Shown one piece after another: positions 9,101 through 18,354 of a stretch of 64,000 bases of DNA; the first letter of the stretch is position 1, and each line of letters opens with the position of its first letter. The position numbers were made by a program, and so were the translations under genes. This stretch comes from Salinimicrobium flavum (lineage in GTDB: Bacteria; Bacteroidota; Bacteroidia; Flavobacteriales; Flavobacteriaceae): positions 372,001 through 436,000 of the forward strand of contig NZ_JBHULT010000006.1 in the NCBI RefSeq assembly GCF_042684505.1, read 5' to 3'. The notes beneath the pieces were generated by a model. It ran no database searches. It had not been told where the DNA came from and saw only the letters and a list, made by a program, of their open reading frames with translations.

Positions 9101-9652
9101 TTAATTTATCCTTCTAGGGGTTGGGCTTTTTGAACTCACCTGCCAACGTTCTCCATACACAGATTCATATTCTACAACAAATTCAAGACTGTCATTGTAA
9201 ATAAGCCCGTGAAGCTTTTCAAGGCCCGACCTGCTGGTATTGGGCTCGAGAACTACCAGGTCAATCCCTTCTTTTTCAGAAATCAAATTCCCTTTCCTAA
9301 TGTTAGTGATATTAAAGTATGCAGTGTCCCCGCTAACCAGGTTTTCTTCAAGATACATTCCCAAATCAAGATCATAGGTTTTTCCTTTTATTACTATGTT
9401 CCTGGAGGTAATTAAAGCCGGTCCAATTCCTTTGTTCTTTAACACCAGCTTGTAATTTGGTGAGAGGACGGAATGGTTCTGAAACTCCAGATAAGGAAAA
9501 ACAGACATATACTGCTGCTTCCTGACAAGGTTCGTTTGATAGACAAAAACCAAAAGGGTTCCAATACTGATTAAAACTGCAGTTATACTTAAGAGTTTCT
9601 GATTTTCCCAAAATGAAGTTTTTTCCCGCCGCCTTACCTTGTTCCTAGCCAT
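9101..9652 (-). CDS. Hypothetical membrane-anchored protein
   Basis: I do not recognise the family. A basic N-terminus (KVRRREK) is followed by one membrane segment at about residues 23-40 (LLSITAVLISIGTLLVFVY). A predicted extracytoplasmic beta-rich domain then contains LKNKGIGPALI, a pattern often seen in small Ig-like bacterial domains. The topology would be N-in with the domain in the periplasm. The gene is isolated, facing the desaturase terminator, and the 185 bp upstream of it hold nothing I can identify. Confidence 0.65.
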   Translation of the reverse strand: MARNKVRRREKTSFWENQKLLSITAVLISIGTLLVFVYQTNLVRKQQYMSVFPYLEFQNHSVLSPNYKLVLKNKGIGPALITSRNIVIKGKTYDLDLGMYLEENLVSGDTAYFNITNIRKGNLISEKEGIDLVVLEPNTSRSGLEKLHGLIYNDSLEFVVEYESVYGERWQVSSKSPTPRRIN

Positions 9653-9837
9653 TTTTTAGGATTTATGTTTCACCTCTTCTGCATGTTCATATGAAAAAAC
9701 AAGTAAAAATATGCCTGTGGAACTTTTTTTAACTATCTAAATTTAAGCTATTTATAAACACGAAAAACAAAAAAATCAAAGTTCTTCTTACCTGAATTCC
9801 TCTAATTTCAAATTTAAGTTTTTTATATCAGGAAGAA

Positions 9838-11031
9838 TTATTCCCACTTTAGCCGTAATGCCTGTTTCTCACTAATAACTGCTGTACCCAGTTTTCCACC
9901 TTCTCTGTTCAGAACCCTTTGAAGCCATAAGACATCCCTTTCATTAGCCTGGCGCAACCTGAACTTTTTGATCTGCATTGGTACCATTTTCAACTTTACC
10001 ACCCGGCCGGTAGCCATATCAATTTCGGGGAAATACATCAGACTAAGGTAGGGGCGATATTCCTCATGGCCACTAATGCCTTCATAGTCATTCATGAAAT
10101 CCCCGGCGCCGTATATGATCAGTTTTTCTTTGTAAACTTCAATTCCTATGGGATGATGAGAAGAATGACCAAATACCAGGTCAACACCGGCTTCATCTAT
10201 AAGTTTATGGGCAAAGACCTTATGCCTTTCGGGAATTTCATACCCCCAGTTACCGCCCCAGTGTATTGAAAAAATGACCAGGTCCCCCTCCTTTTTTACC
10301 GCATCTATACTATGAGTGATCTCCCGGACCTCTTTTTTACCGAGCCCGGTTAAAAGATTTACTCCTGAAATATCTTTTCCGGCTTCCCAGGACCTGGGAA
10401 TACCGCTGGTTCGGGCTCCATAGGAAAAGACAAGTATTCTACCTGCTTCCGTGGTAATTACGGCTGGTTTTATGGCAGCCTGGGTATCCTTTCCCGCTCC
10501 CGAGTATTGTATTCCTGCTTTTTTCAGTGTTTTTAAGGTCTCTTTCAATCCTTCCCTGCTCCAGTCCATCACATGATTGTTCGCAAGACTTACATGATCT
10601 ATCCTTGCAGCAGTCAAAACTTGTACATTTTTTGGATGCATCCGGTATTGGATACCTTTTCCCGGCCAGGGTTCGTTATGTGTGGTAACGCTGGTTTCCA
10701 GGTTGATCAGCTTCAGGTGGGGCTCCTCCAGTTTCCAAATCTTAAGCGCATCGCCCCAGATGTAGCTGTAGCTTACCGGAACTTCAATTCTTCCATTCTC
10801 TTTTTCCGCTAGTTGAAGATATCCGCGGGCATCCTTTACATAAGATTCATAAATAACGGGATCTACAGAAACAGGCAATGCCTGATCGATCCCACGTCCT
10901 GTCATTACATCCCCGCCAAGAAATAATTTGATCCTTTGTTCTTCCATGGGTTTATCCTTTCCCTGTGCACCTGCATTGAACCAAAAACCAATGAATATAG
11001 CCAGCAAAATAATTATTCTCCATTTCGGCAT
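9838..11031 (-). CDS. CapA family protein (PGA_cap metallophosphatase-like fold)
   Basis: An N-terminal secretion signal (about residues 4-22, ending NAGAQG) is followed by a CapA/PGA_cap domain. Recognisable blocks are FLGGDVMTGRGID, NLETSVTTHNEPWPGKG, SLANNHVMDWSREG, IHWGGNWGYEIP and FGHSSHHPIGIEVYKEKLIIYGAGDFMND. These supply the Asp, Asn and His residues typical of the calcineurin-like fold. Such proteins act in poly-gamma-glutamate or other capsule synthesis, but no capB or capC is nearby, so the exact role is open. It is a single gene. Confidence 0.88.
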   Translation of the reverse strand: MPKWRIIILLAIFIGFWFNAGAQGKDKPMEEQRIKLFLGGDVMTGRGIDQALPVSVDPVIYESYVKDARGYLQLAEKENGRIEVPVSYSYIWGDALKIWKLEEPHLKLINLETSVTTHNEPWPGKGIQYRMHPKNVQVLTAARIDHVSLANNHVMDWSREGLKETLKTLKKAGIQYSGAGKDTQAAIKPAVITTEAGRILVFSYGARTSGIPRSWEAGKDISGVNLLTGLGKKEVREITHSIDAVKKEGDLVIFSIHWGGNWGYEIPERHKVFAHKLIDEAGVDLVFGHSSHHPIGIEVYKEKLIIYGAGDFMNDYEGISGHEEYRPYLSLMYFPEIDMATGRVVKLKMVPMQIKKFRLRQANERDVLWLQRVLNREGGKLGTAVISEKQALRLKWE

Positions 11032-11147
11032 GCCACTCGTTTTAGACCACCATATAAGTTATAAAAAATTTACAAGTGATTTAATCCTTCTTCTCAGATT
11101 AGAGGAAGTTTTATTCCTAATTTTACTGCTTCTAAAAAGCTGAATTA

Positions 11148-12092
11148 ATGATCCAGGCCCGGAGTCCTTTATTGATCATCATGGCCTTTTTTGCCATTTA
11201 TGTGATCTGGGGTTCAACTTATGTACTGAATAAAATCGCGGTAACCGAATTGCCTCCGTTTATGCTGGCAGCTATCAGGTTTAGTACCGCCGGCATCCTG
11301 ATCTTTATTATCGCTAAGTTTTCAGGTAAAAGCCTTCGCATTACCCGAAAACAATTTATAAATACGGTCATCGCCGGATTCCTGTTCCTTAGTTTCGGAA
11401 ACGGGGTGGTAGTTTGGGCCCTTAGGTTTGTAGACAGCGGATTCGCTGCCCTGGTGATTTCTGCGCAACCTTTGATGGTACTGCTTTTAATGCTTATCCT
11501 GGATGGTAAAAGGATCCAACCCATGTCAATGGTAGGAGTTTTTCTGGGCCTGTTGGGAATATACTTATTGGTTAGTCAGAAGCAGGTGACTTCCCAGGAG
11601 AATTCACTTTTAGGTATCTCCATGATATTCGCATGTCTTATAAGCTGGTCCTACGGAAGTCTTTTTGTAAGTAAGGCCAATTTACCCACCAATCATTTTG
11701 TCAATACCGGTTATCAAATGTTTACTGCCGGAATTCTCCTGATGCTGGCGAGTTACCTTTTTCAGGAAGAGTGGAGCTATCCCACCACCTGGAGCACACC
11801 CACCCAATTTTCAATGCTGCTCCTCATTTTCTTCGGAAGTATTGTGGCCTTCACAGCCTTCAACTACCTTTTAAAGGTAGTCTCACCAGAAAAGGTAGCT
11901 ACCTCAACTTATGTCAATCCCATTATTGCAATGATCCTTGGATGGTATTTCCTGAATGAGCAAATCACTGCCCAGTCTGGTATGGCGGCAGCTGTTCTGC
12001 TCACCGGTGTTTACTTCATCAACACAAAGAAAAAGCTGGTGATGTTTTCAAGGTTTACCAGTAAACTTCCCGAGAAAATTAATAAGGAATAA
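11148..12092 (+). CDS. EamA/DMT family transporter
   Basis: This is a 314-residue protein with about ten hydrophobic segments in two homologous EamA halves. It opens with FFAIYVIWGSTYVLNKIAV, a signature of the first DMT repeat. The second half ends with VSPEKVATSTYVNPIIAMILGWYFLNEQIT, typical of the last helices. Family members export metabolites or amino acids across the inner membrane, and the substrate cannot be read from sequence. It is divergent from the capA-like gene and apparently transcribed alone. Confidence 0.92.
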   Translation: MIQARSPLLIIMAFFAIYVIWGSTYVLNKIAVTELPPFMLAAIRFSTAGILIFIIAKFSGKSLRITRKQFINTVIAGFLFLSFGNGVVVWALRFVDSGFAALVISAQPLMVLLLMLILDGKRIQPMSMVGVFLGLLGIYLLVSQKQVTSQENSLLGISMIFACLISWSYGSLFVSKANLPTNHFVNTGYQMFTAGILLMLASYLFQEEWSYPTTWSTPTQFSMLLLIFFGSIVAFTAFNYLLKVVSPEKVATSTYVNPIIAMILGWYFLNEQITAQSGMAAAVLLTGVYFINTKKKLVMFSRFTSKLPEKINKE

Positions 12093-12155
12093 GAGTTTCT
12101 AATATCAATCCTATTTAAAAATATGGATAGAGGTAGCTTTCTCAATGCACAAATT

Positions 12156-12746
12156 TTATTTAATGGAATCTTTTTTAACCACTATTTCCAGCACATTTGC
12201 ATTGACCACATTTAAGATGGGAGTCCTGTCGTAGTAGGTATAAAACCTGTCGATAAGGCTGTCTTCTGTATAATGAACGGCTACATTTGTCCTTACCTGG
12301 GCCGGTTGCCCGTTATAGATCATTTCATTTGAAAAATAAGAGATCACGATCACTCCTGTAAGACCCGAGTAATTCAGTTTTTGATTCGCTTTTATGGGAA
12401 TATGGACACGATCTGTGAATTTCATGGTGTCAATCCCGGTAGACTCTTTCCAGTTCTTCCACCAGTTTATCACTTCTTTTTTGCCTTTCAGGATGGTTCT
12501 GGTTTCTGCATCTCCGTCGGGAAAATAATATTCCACATTATCTGCCAATAATTCCCCCCAGGAGTCAAAATCAAGACTTGACATACGATCTAATGCTTCA
12601 TCATTCAGATCTGAGAATTTATCTGAAGCGACCTGGTAATTAGATTGATCTCCAGATGTACCGGTATCCTCTGCTTCTTTTTCACGGTCCTTACATGAAA
12701 ACAGGACCAGGAACAAGGCTGCAAAAAACAATATGTTCTTTTTCAT
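12156..12746 (-). CDS. NTF2/SnoaL-like lipoprotein
   Basis: A lipoprotein signal with lipobox VLFSC is followed by a linker and, from about residue 45, a nuclear-transport-factor-2-like fold: ALDRMSSLDFDSWGELLADNVEYYFPDG, then KEVINWWKNW and a C-terminal sheet. NTF2-like proteins of this kind are either small enzymes or ligand-binding proteins, and no catalytic residues can be named. The gene is divergent from a Crp-like regulator. A TAGGTTTG (minus strand, 12863-12870) upstream could be its -7 element. Confidence 0.78.
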   Translation of the reverse strand: MKKNILFFAALFLVLFSCKDREKEAEDTGTSGDQSNYQVASDKFSDLNDEALDRMSSLDFDSWGELLADNVEYYFPDGDAETRTILKGKKEVINWWKNWKESTGIDTMKFTDRVHIPIKANQKLNYSGLTGVIVISYFSNEMIYNGQPAQVRTNVAVHYTEDSLIDRFYTYYDRTPILNVVNANVLEIVVKKDSIK

Positions 12747-12886
12747 GGTTCTTCAATTTTAGTTAATCATTTATCGACCGGAACACTATTAAAGATACTG
12801 CTTAAATTTCTAAAAGTAAAATTAAGTTACTGACAATCAATTTTTTAAAAAAATTATTCTCACAAACCTAATTCTCGATTTTAACT

Positions 12887-12919
12887 TTTGTTACCTACTG
12901 TCATAATCTATTAGATTTG
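12887..12919 (+). promoter_or_regulatory. Promoter of the Crp-like regulator gene
   Basis: TTTG at 12887-12890 and TAGATTTG at 12912-12919 match the Bacteroidetes -33 and -7 elements, separated by 21 bp. The inferred transcription start is about 30 bp before the GTG start. Confidence 0.65.
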
Positions 12920-12956
12920 TATTTTCACAGCCGGCTTCAACCTCAATTTTATAATC

Positions 12957-13529
12957 GTGTACGCTGAGATCTTAAACCATATATCAAACGACATCGACCT
13001 GACTTCATCAGAAAAAGAGGAGTTCACAGGATTATTATCTGTTGAAAGAATTCCAAAAGGTATGTATTTAGTGAAACCGGGAGATATTGTCACTTCTGAA
13101 TATTATGTGGTAAAGGGATGTCTTAGGGCATTTTACCTGGACGAAGCCGGGCAGGAACACATCATTCAATTTGCAATTGAAGACTGGTGGATAAGTGATT
13201 TTGAAGCATTTTTCAGCGAAAGTGTGGCTGAACTTCATGTTGAAGCTATTGAAGATTCTGTATTGTTGGGTTTGGATAAAACCGCACTGGAAGCACTGTA
13301 TCAAAGGATTCCAAAGTTCGAACGCTTTTTCAGAATTAAAACCACCGGGGCTTTTGTCGCCCTTAGGTCCAGGGTACTTTCTTCTCTGCAGAAAACAGGA
13401 AAACAGCGATACCTTGAATTTTGCGCAACATACCCTAAAATTGAAAAAAGGATCGCTAATTATCATATAGCAAACTACCTGGGATTGAAACCTGAAAGTT
13501 TGAGCAGAATTCGGAAAGAAATACCATAG
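12957..13529 (+). CDS. Crp/Fnr family transcriptional regulator
   Basis: The protein has an N-terminal cyclic-nucleotide-binding-type beta roll (KGMYLVKPGDIVTSEYYVVKGCLRAFYLDEAGQEH, about residues 35-70) and a C-terminal helix-turn-helix around HIANYLGLKPESLSRIRKE. The length of 190 is usual for Bacteroidetes Crp-type regulators. The start is a GTG. There is no in-frame ATG between it and an upstream stop. The Old Yellow Enzyme gene 125 bp downstream is a plausible target, since Crp-like regulators next to NemA-type reductases often respond to electrophiles or redox signals (inference). Confidence 0.9.
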   Translation: MYAEILNHISNDIDLTSSEKEEFTGLLSVERIPKGMYLVKPGDIVTSEYYVVKGCLRAFYLDEAGQEHIIQFAIEDWWISDFEAFFSESVAELHVEAIEDSVLLGLDKTALEALYQRIPKFERFFRIKTTGAFVALRSRVLSSLQKTGKQRYLEFCATYPKIEKRIANYHIANYLGLKPESLSRIRKEIP

Positions 13530-13530
13530 T

Positions 13531-13598
13531 TTAACCCTTTTTAACCCTTTTACTTAACATAGATCAAGGAAACTTAGCAGGCTTCTTCCTTAAGTTTG
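13531..13598 (+). promoter_or_regulatory. Regulatory region of the Old Yellow Enzyme gene
   Basis: Two tandem TTAACCCTTTT units lie at about 13532-13552, and a TAAGTTTG (-7 type) lies at 13591-13598, 56 bp before the ATG. No TTTG is seen at -33, which would fit an activator-dependent promoter. The direct repeats are a candidate binding site. Confidence 0.4.
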
Positions 13599-13653
13599 CC
13601 ATGTTAAATCTTGAGGTGACAGTTAGAAGATTAATACTAATAAAAAGGAAAAA

Positions 13654-14775
13654 ATGAGCAATAAGCAAGCATTATTAAAACCATATAAGAAAGGAAATTT
13701 AATCCTGTCCAACCGTGTAGCCATGGCCCCTATGACTCGTAGCAGGGCGAATAACCCAGAGAATAAAGCTACGGGGGAACTACAGGGAGAATATTACCAA
13801 CAAAGAGCCAGCGCAGGCCTGATCATTACAGAAGGATCTCAGATCTCCAGGCAAGCCGTAGGTTATATCAATACCCCCGGAATTTATTCAAAAGAACAGG
13901 TTCAAGGATGGAAAGAGGTTACCCAAAAAGTACATGAGGCCAATGGAAAAATTTTCATTCAATTATGGCATGTTGGCAGAATGTCTCACCCAGATTTTCA
14001 CAACGGGGAATTACCGGTGGCGCCTTCTGCTATAAATCCCAATGAAAAGTCTTATACCCCTGAAGGTTTTAAAGATACGGTAACCCCAAGGGAAATGAGC
14101 CTGAAAGAGATCAAACAAACGATTGAAGATTATAAAAACGCTGCCAAAAATTCTATGGAAGCAGGTTTTGACGGAGTGGAGATTCATTCATCCAATGGAT
14201 ATCTTTTACATCAATTCTTCAATGGCACCTCCAATCACCGAACCGATGAATATGGCGGAAGCATCGAAAACCGGGCTAAGATACTTTTTGAAATAATAGA
14301 TGCCATTAAAGAGGTTATGCCCGAGCAGAAAATAGGACTTCGCCTGAATCCTTCCTTAAACGGTATTTTCGGAATGACCATGGACGAAGAAACTATCCCT
14401 ACTTTTGATTATATCATCAAAAAACTGAACGGGTATGATCTGGCCTATCTGCATCTTTCAGAGCCATTCAATGACGTTTCAGATATTCCTTATGCCGAAA
14501 CCGAAATCGCAAAAAGATACAGACCCATCTACAACGGCACCTTGATAATTAATGCCGGATTTGATCAGGAAACTGGAAATAAGGTTCTGGAAGAAGGAAA
14601 TGCTGACCTTGTAGCCTTTGGAAAACCTTTTATTTCCAATCCAGACCTGGTAGTACGTTTTGAACAAGATGTTCCTTTAACTAAGTGGGATCAGGACACA
14701 TTTTACACTCCCGGAAAAGAAGGATATCTTGATTATGAAATCAAAACTGAAAGATCTGAAGTTCTTCAGAGTTAA
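13654..14775 (+). CDS. Old Yellow Enzyme family alkene reductase (NemA-like)
   Basis: This 373-residue FMN-dependent ene-reductase carries the family signatures: RVAMAPMTRSRA near the N-terminus, FIQLWHVGRMSHP (about 101-113), and VEIHSSNGYLLHQFF with the substrate-binding pair His178 and Asn181, then RTDEYGGSIENRAK. Such enzymes reduce activated C=C bonds and nitro compounds using NADPH and serve in electrophile detoxification. Regulation by the Crp-like protein just upstream is inferred from position only. Confidence 0.95.
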   Translation: MSNKQALLKPYKKGNLILSNRVAMAPMTRSRANNPENKATGELQGEYYQQRASAGLIITEGSQISRQAVGYINTPGIYSKEQVQGWKEVTQKVHEANGKIFIQLWHVGRMSHPDFHNGELPVAPSAINPNEKSYTPEGFKDTVTPREMSLKEIKQTIEDYKNAAKNSMEAGFDGVEIHSSNGYLLHQFFNGTSNHRTDEYGGSIENRAKILFEIIDAIKEVMPEQKIGLRLNPSLNGIFGMTMDEETIPTFDYIIKKLNGYDLAYLHLSEPFNDVSDIPYAETEIAKRYRPIYNGTLIINAGFDQETGNKVLEEGNADLVAFGKPFISNPDLVVRFEQDVPLTKWDQDTFYTPGKEGYLDYEIKTERSEVLQS

Positions 14776-14828
14776 TTTTCACAAACAACCTTGAAAGTCC
14801 ATCACCCTACTGGTGGGCTTTTTTTATA

Positions 14829-14860
14829 AAAAAACCCGCTTCTCCTGAAGCGGGTTTTTC
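14829..14860. terminator. Bidirectional terminator between the OYE and aldehyde dehydrogenase genes
   Basis: A stem AAACCCGCTTC / GAAGCGGGTTT with a short TCCT loop is bordered by A-runs and T-runs on both sides. It can end both convergent transcripts. Confidence 0.9.
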
Positions 14861-14884
14861 ATTTTCTATATTAACTACTCAATA

Positions 14885-16438
14885 TTACAAATCAAACTTG
14901 ATCCCCTGTGCCAAGGGCAACTCGGTTGTATAGTTTATAGTATTTGTTTGTCGGCGCATATAGATCTTCCAGGCATCAGAACCTGATTCTCTACCGCCAC
15001 CGGTCTCTTTTTCGCCTCCAAAGGCTCCGCCTATCTCAGCTCCTGAAGTTCCTATATTCACATTGGCGATCCCACAATCAGACCCTTCTACAGAAAGGAA
15101 TCTCTCTGCTTCCCGCAGGTTGTTCGTCATAATGGCCGAAGAAAGCCCTTGCACTACTCCGTTCTGAAGTTCAAGAGCATCCATTACGTCCCCGGAATAT
15201 TTCATGACGTAAAGTACAGGTGCAAAAGTCTCGTGCTGTACGATCTCGTAATGATTTTTCGCTTCAGCAATGGCCGGCTTCACATAACAGCCGCTTTCAT
15301 AACCTTCGCCTTCAAGTACCCCGCCTTCCACCAGGATATTACCGCCTTCTTCCACTACCTTAGTAAGCGCGTTCTGGTAATTCTTTACGGCATCTTTGTC
15401 AATAAGTGGCCCTACATGATTATTTTCATCAAGAGGATTCCCAATCCTTAATTGCTTATAGGCATCAACGATGGCATCTCTCACCTGATCGTATATAGAT
15501 TCGTGAATAATCAGTCTCCTGGTCGAGGTACAACGCTGTCCGCAGGTTCCCACAGCACCAAAAACTGCCCCTATAACTGTATTTTTAATATCTGCATCTG
15601 GAGTTACGATGATCGCATTGTTCCCACCAAGTTCCAACAAAGATTTTCCAAGTCGTGCCGCCACAGCCTGGGCAACTATTTTACCCATTTTGATAGATCC
15701 CGTGGCAGAGATCAAAGGTACCCGTTTGTCATTGGTGAGCATTTCACCTACTCTGTAATCCCCGGTGATCAAACAGGAAATTCCTTCCGGAAGACCGTTT
15801 TCTGAGAATACCCGGGCAGCAATATTCTGGCAGGCAACAGAGGTTAGCGGCGTTTTTTCTGAACCTTTCCACACGGTCACATCTCCGCAAACCCAGGCAA
15901 GGGCAGTATTCCATGACCAAACAGCAACAGGAAAGTTAAATGCAGAGATCACTCCCACGATGCCCAGTGGGTGGTACTGTTCGTACATTCTGTGCCCGGG
16001 TCGTTCTGAGTGCATGGTGAGACCGTGCAATTGTCTTGAAAGACCTACTGCAAAGTCACAGATATCGATCATTTCCTGCACTTCCCCAAGTCCTTCCTGG
16101 TAAGATTTACCCATTTCATAGGAAACCAATTTTCCAAGTGGCTCCTTCAATCTTCTCAACTCATCATTGAACTTTCTAACGATCTCCCCACGTTGTGGTG
16201 AAGGCATTGTTCTCCAGGTCTTAAATGCTTTTGAAGCTGTCTCTATTACTTTTTCATAATCTTCTTTTGTGGTGGCCTTTACTTTACCAATAAACGCACC
16301 GTCTACCGGAGAATAAGATTCGATCTCTTCTCCCGAAGAAAACCAGTCCTTCCCGGTGGAGGTTCCATTATTTACTTCATTTACGCCCAATTCCTTAAGC
16401 GCTTTATCAATTCCGAATTTTTCAGCTACTGAATTCAT
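14885..16438 (-). CDS. Aldehyde dehydrogenase, ALDH7/antiquitin-like
   Basis: This 517-residue NAD(P)-dependent aldehyde dehydrogenase has the catalytic Cys303 in GTCGQRCTSTRR, the general base Glu269 in LLELGGNNA, and Asn168 in SAFNFP. The overall pattern resembles alpha-aminoadipic semialdehyde/piperideine-6-carboxylate dehydrogenases of lysine catabolism. It follows the 3-hydroxyanthranilate dioxygenase gene by 108 bp on the same strand. A role in the tryptophan-kynurenine route (2-aminomuconate semialdehyde oxidation) is therefore also possible, but the sequence type favours the ALDH7 group. Confidence 0.92.
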   Translation of the reverse strand: MNSVAEKFGIDKALKELGVNEVNNGTSTGKDWFSSGEEIESYSPVDGAFIGKVKATTKEDYEKVIETASKAFKTWRTMPSPQRGEIVRKFNDELRRLKEPLGKLVSYEMGKSYQEGLGEVQEMIDICDFAVGLSRQLHGLTMHSERPGHRMYEQYHPLGIVGVISAFNFPVAVWSWNTALAWVCGDVTVWKGSEKTPLTSVACQNIAARVFSENGLPEGISCLITGDYRVGEMLTNDKRVPLISATGSIKMGKIVAQAVAARLGKSLLELGGNNAIIVTPDADIKNTVIGAVFGAVGTCGQRCTSTRRLIIHESIYDQVRDAIVDAYKQLRIGNPLDENNHVGPLIDKDAVKNYQNALTKVVEEGGNILVEGGVLEGEGYESGCYVKPAIAEAKNHYEIVQHETFAPVLYVMKYSGDVMDALELQNGVVQGLSSAIMTNNLREAERFLSVEGSDCGIANVNIGTSGAEIGGAFGGEKETGGGRESGSDAWKIYMRRQTNTINYTTELPLAQGIKFDL

Positions 16439-16546
16439 TTGTTGTTGTTGTTTTAATATGTATTTGTTTGGATGTTTGCGAATATAAAAAATTAAACACG
16501 GAAAGCCTTCCGAACCTGGCCTGAATCCCTGTAAGGGTGGAATCCC

Positions 16547-17065
16547 CTATTTCTTCTCCATCACCGTACCGCATTTATCGCAGGTTCGGAGTTCTTCACT
16601 GTTATAAAAATGGTCAAAATGCTTTTGGAAATCATTCTCGATATCATTCAGTGAAAAATAGACCTCATAAAGCTTGTTGTTGCAGTTGTCGCAGAACCAC
16701 AAGAGCCCATCCTTAGCATCCAGGTCTGTTCTTTTTCGTTCTACCACGATGCCTATTGATCCTGCAGTTCTTTCAGGAGAATGAGGAATTTTTCCCGGGT
16801 GAAGGTACATATCCCCCGGCCCCAGTTCCATGGTCTTTTTTTCCCCCTCAACCTGGACATGGATTTTTATGTTCCCCTCCAACTGATAGAATAGTTCTTC
16901 GGTCTCATTGTAATGATAATCCTTGCGGTCATTGGGACCCCCTACGACCATAACTATGTAATCTTCGGCTTCAGGATAAAGGCTTTTGTTGCTTACCGGG
17001 GGTTTAAGCAGGTCCCGGTTTTGTTCGATCCATTTATTCAGGTTGAACGGTTTTGGTATCGGCAT
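16547..17065 (-). CDS. nbaC: 3-hydroxyanthranilate 3,4-dioxygenase
   Basis: This cupin enzyme opens the ring of 3-hydroxyanthranilate in the kynurenine pathway. Iron ligands are His51, Glu57 (HYNETEE) and His95 (KIPHSPERT), and the substrate-binding arginines are in VVERKR. The C-terminal tail carries a rubredoxin-like iron site with Cys125/Cys128 (CDNC) and Cys162/Cys165 (CDKC), characteristic of bacterial and fungal HAAO. The length of 172 is normal. No other kynurenine-pathway gene is in the window apart from a possible partner aldehyde dehydrogenase downstream. Confidence 0.95.
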   Translation of the reverse strand: MPIPKPFNLNKWIEQNRDLLKPPVSNKSLYPEAEDYIVMVVGGPNDRKDYHYNETEELFYQLEGNIKIHVQVEGEKKTMELGPGDMYLHPGKIPHSPERTAGSIGIVVERKRTDLDAKDGLLWFCDNCNNKLYEVYFSLNDIENDFQKHFDHFYNSEELRTCDKCGTVMEKK

Positions 17066-17194
17066 TTTTCAGTTTTTAAAAGCTTAAATTTACGGAATCT
17101 TTTTACTTCCCCCACGGTTTCCTTTCTGAAAGAACTTCTGCAGAAAATCTTAACTCATTTTTTTTCCTAACTTTCGAAGCTAAACCCTTAAACC

Positions 17195-18268
17195 ATGAAA
17201 AAATTACTATTCCTTATATCCGTTTTTTGCCTTATTGGGTGCAACAACAAACCGGATGAGCAATCCACTGAAACAACTGAAACCTCAACTGTTTCCGAAG
17301 AAAAAGATACCATCCCCAACTTTGGGATCGTGATACATGGTGGCGCCGGTACTATTCTCAAGGAGAACATGTCAGATTCCCTTGAACAGGAATATCGTGC
17401 AAAAATGGAAGAAGCAATCCGCACCGGGCACCAGATCCTGGCCAACGGGGGCACTGCCCTGGAAGCTGTGCAAAGGACCATAAATATAATGGAAGATTCT
17501 CCGCTTTTCAATGCCGGGAAAGGTGCTGTTTTTACTAATGCAGGCACCAATGAACTTGATGCATCAATTATGGATGGAGAAACTCTTAACGCAGGTGCCG
17601 TTGCCGGGGTAACTACTATCAAAAACCCAATAAATCTTGCCTACGAGGTGATGGTGAATTCTGAACACGTGATGTTGGGAGGTAAAGGCGCTGAGGAATT
17701 TGGACAACAACAAGGAATAGAAACAGTAGATCCACAGTATTTCTTTACAGAGAACCGGTACAAAAGCCTGCAACGCATCAGGGATAAAGAAAAAACTGAA
17801 TTGGATCATGACGGAAAAACCGCTTTTGCAGACCCCTTTATCAAGGACTCAAAATTTGGTACTGTAGGATGTGCCGCACTTGATAAAAACGGAAACCTTG
17901 CCGCTGGAACTTCAACAGGCGGAATGACCAACAAAAGATGGGGCCGAATTGGTGATGCTCCTATCATTGGCGCGGGCACCTATGCCAATAATGCGACCTG
18001 CGCGGTCTCCAGTACCGGTTGGGGGGAATTCTTTATCCGCGGAATGGTGGCGCATGATATTTCAGCTTTAATGGAATACAAAGGCCTTAGCCTGCAAGAG
18101 GCAGCAAGAGTGGTCATTCAGGAAAAGATCCCGGCGCTTGGCGGAGACGGTGGAATTGTAGCGATAGACCACGAAGGAAATGTCGCGATGGAATTTAATA
18201 CTGCGGGGATGTACCGTGCAAAAATGAATAAAAACGGAGAACTTGAAATAGGGATCTACGGAGAGTAA
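17195..18268 (+). CDS. Isoaspartyl peptidase/L-asparaginase, lipoprotein form
   Basis: This is a type-2 asparaginase of the N-terminal-nucleophile family. The catalytic Thr223 lies at the autocleavage site FGTVGC, preceded by HGGAG (48-52) and followed by GTSTGGMTNKRWGRIGDAPIIGAGTYA, which forms the substrate and sodium sites. Unusually for a cytoplasmic-type fold, the protein begins with a lipoprotein signal (lipobox LIGC, Cys16) and a Thr/Glu-rich linker, so it is exported and probably hydrolyses isoaspartyl dipeptides or asparagine in the periplasm. The precursor should self-cleave into two chains. Confidence 0.94.
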   Translation: MKKLLFLISVFCLIGCNNKPDEQSTETTETSTVSEEKDTIPNFGIVIHGGAGTILKENMSDSLEQEYRAKMEEAIRTGHQILANGGTALEAVQRTINIMEDSPLFNAGKGAVFTNAGTNELDASIMDGETLNAGAVAGVTTIKNPINLAYEVMVNSEHVMLGGKGAEEFGQQQGIETVDPQYFFTENRYKSLQRIRDKEKTELDHDGKTAFADPFIKDSKFGTVGCAALDKNGNLAAGTSTGGMTNKRWGRIGDAPIIGAGTYANNATCAVSSTGWGEFFIRGMVAHDISALMEYKGLSLQEAARVVIQEKIPALGGDGGIVAIDHEGNVAMEFNTAGMYRAKMNKNGELEIGIYGE

Positions 18269-18298
18269 ACTCTTAATTCCACTTTATAAATGATCTTC

Positions 18299-18330
18299 AA
18301 AAAACAGCTTTTTCGGAAGCTGTTTTTTTG
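18299..18330 (+). terminator. Rho-independent terminator after the isoaspartyl peptidase gene
   Basis: A stem AAAACAGCTT / AAGCTGTTTT with a TTTCGG-type loop is followed by a T-run, 30 bp after the stop codon. Confidence 0.88.
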
Positions 18331-18354
18331 TTGCATAAAATTTAAGTTTGGAAG

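Noticed and set aside
15149..16103. Three plus-strand frames of 100-117 codons
   Set aside because: They lie opposite the aldehyde dehydrogenase gene, whose minus-strand frame is complete with catalytic residues.
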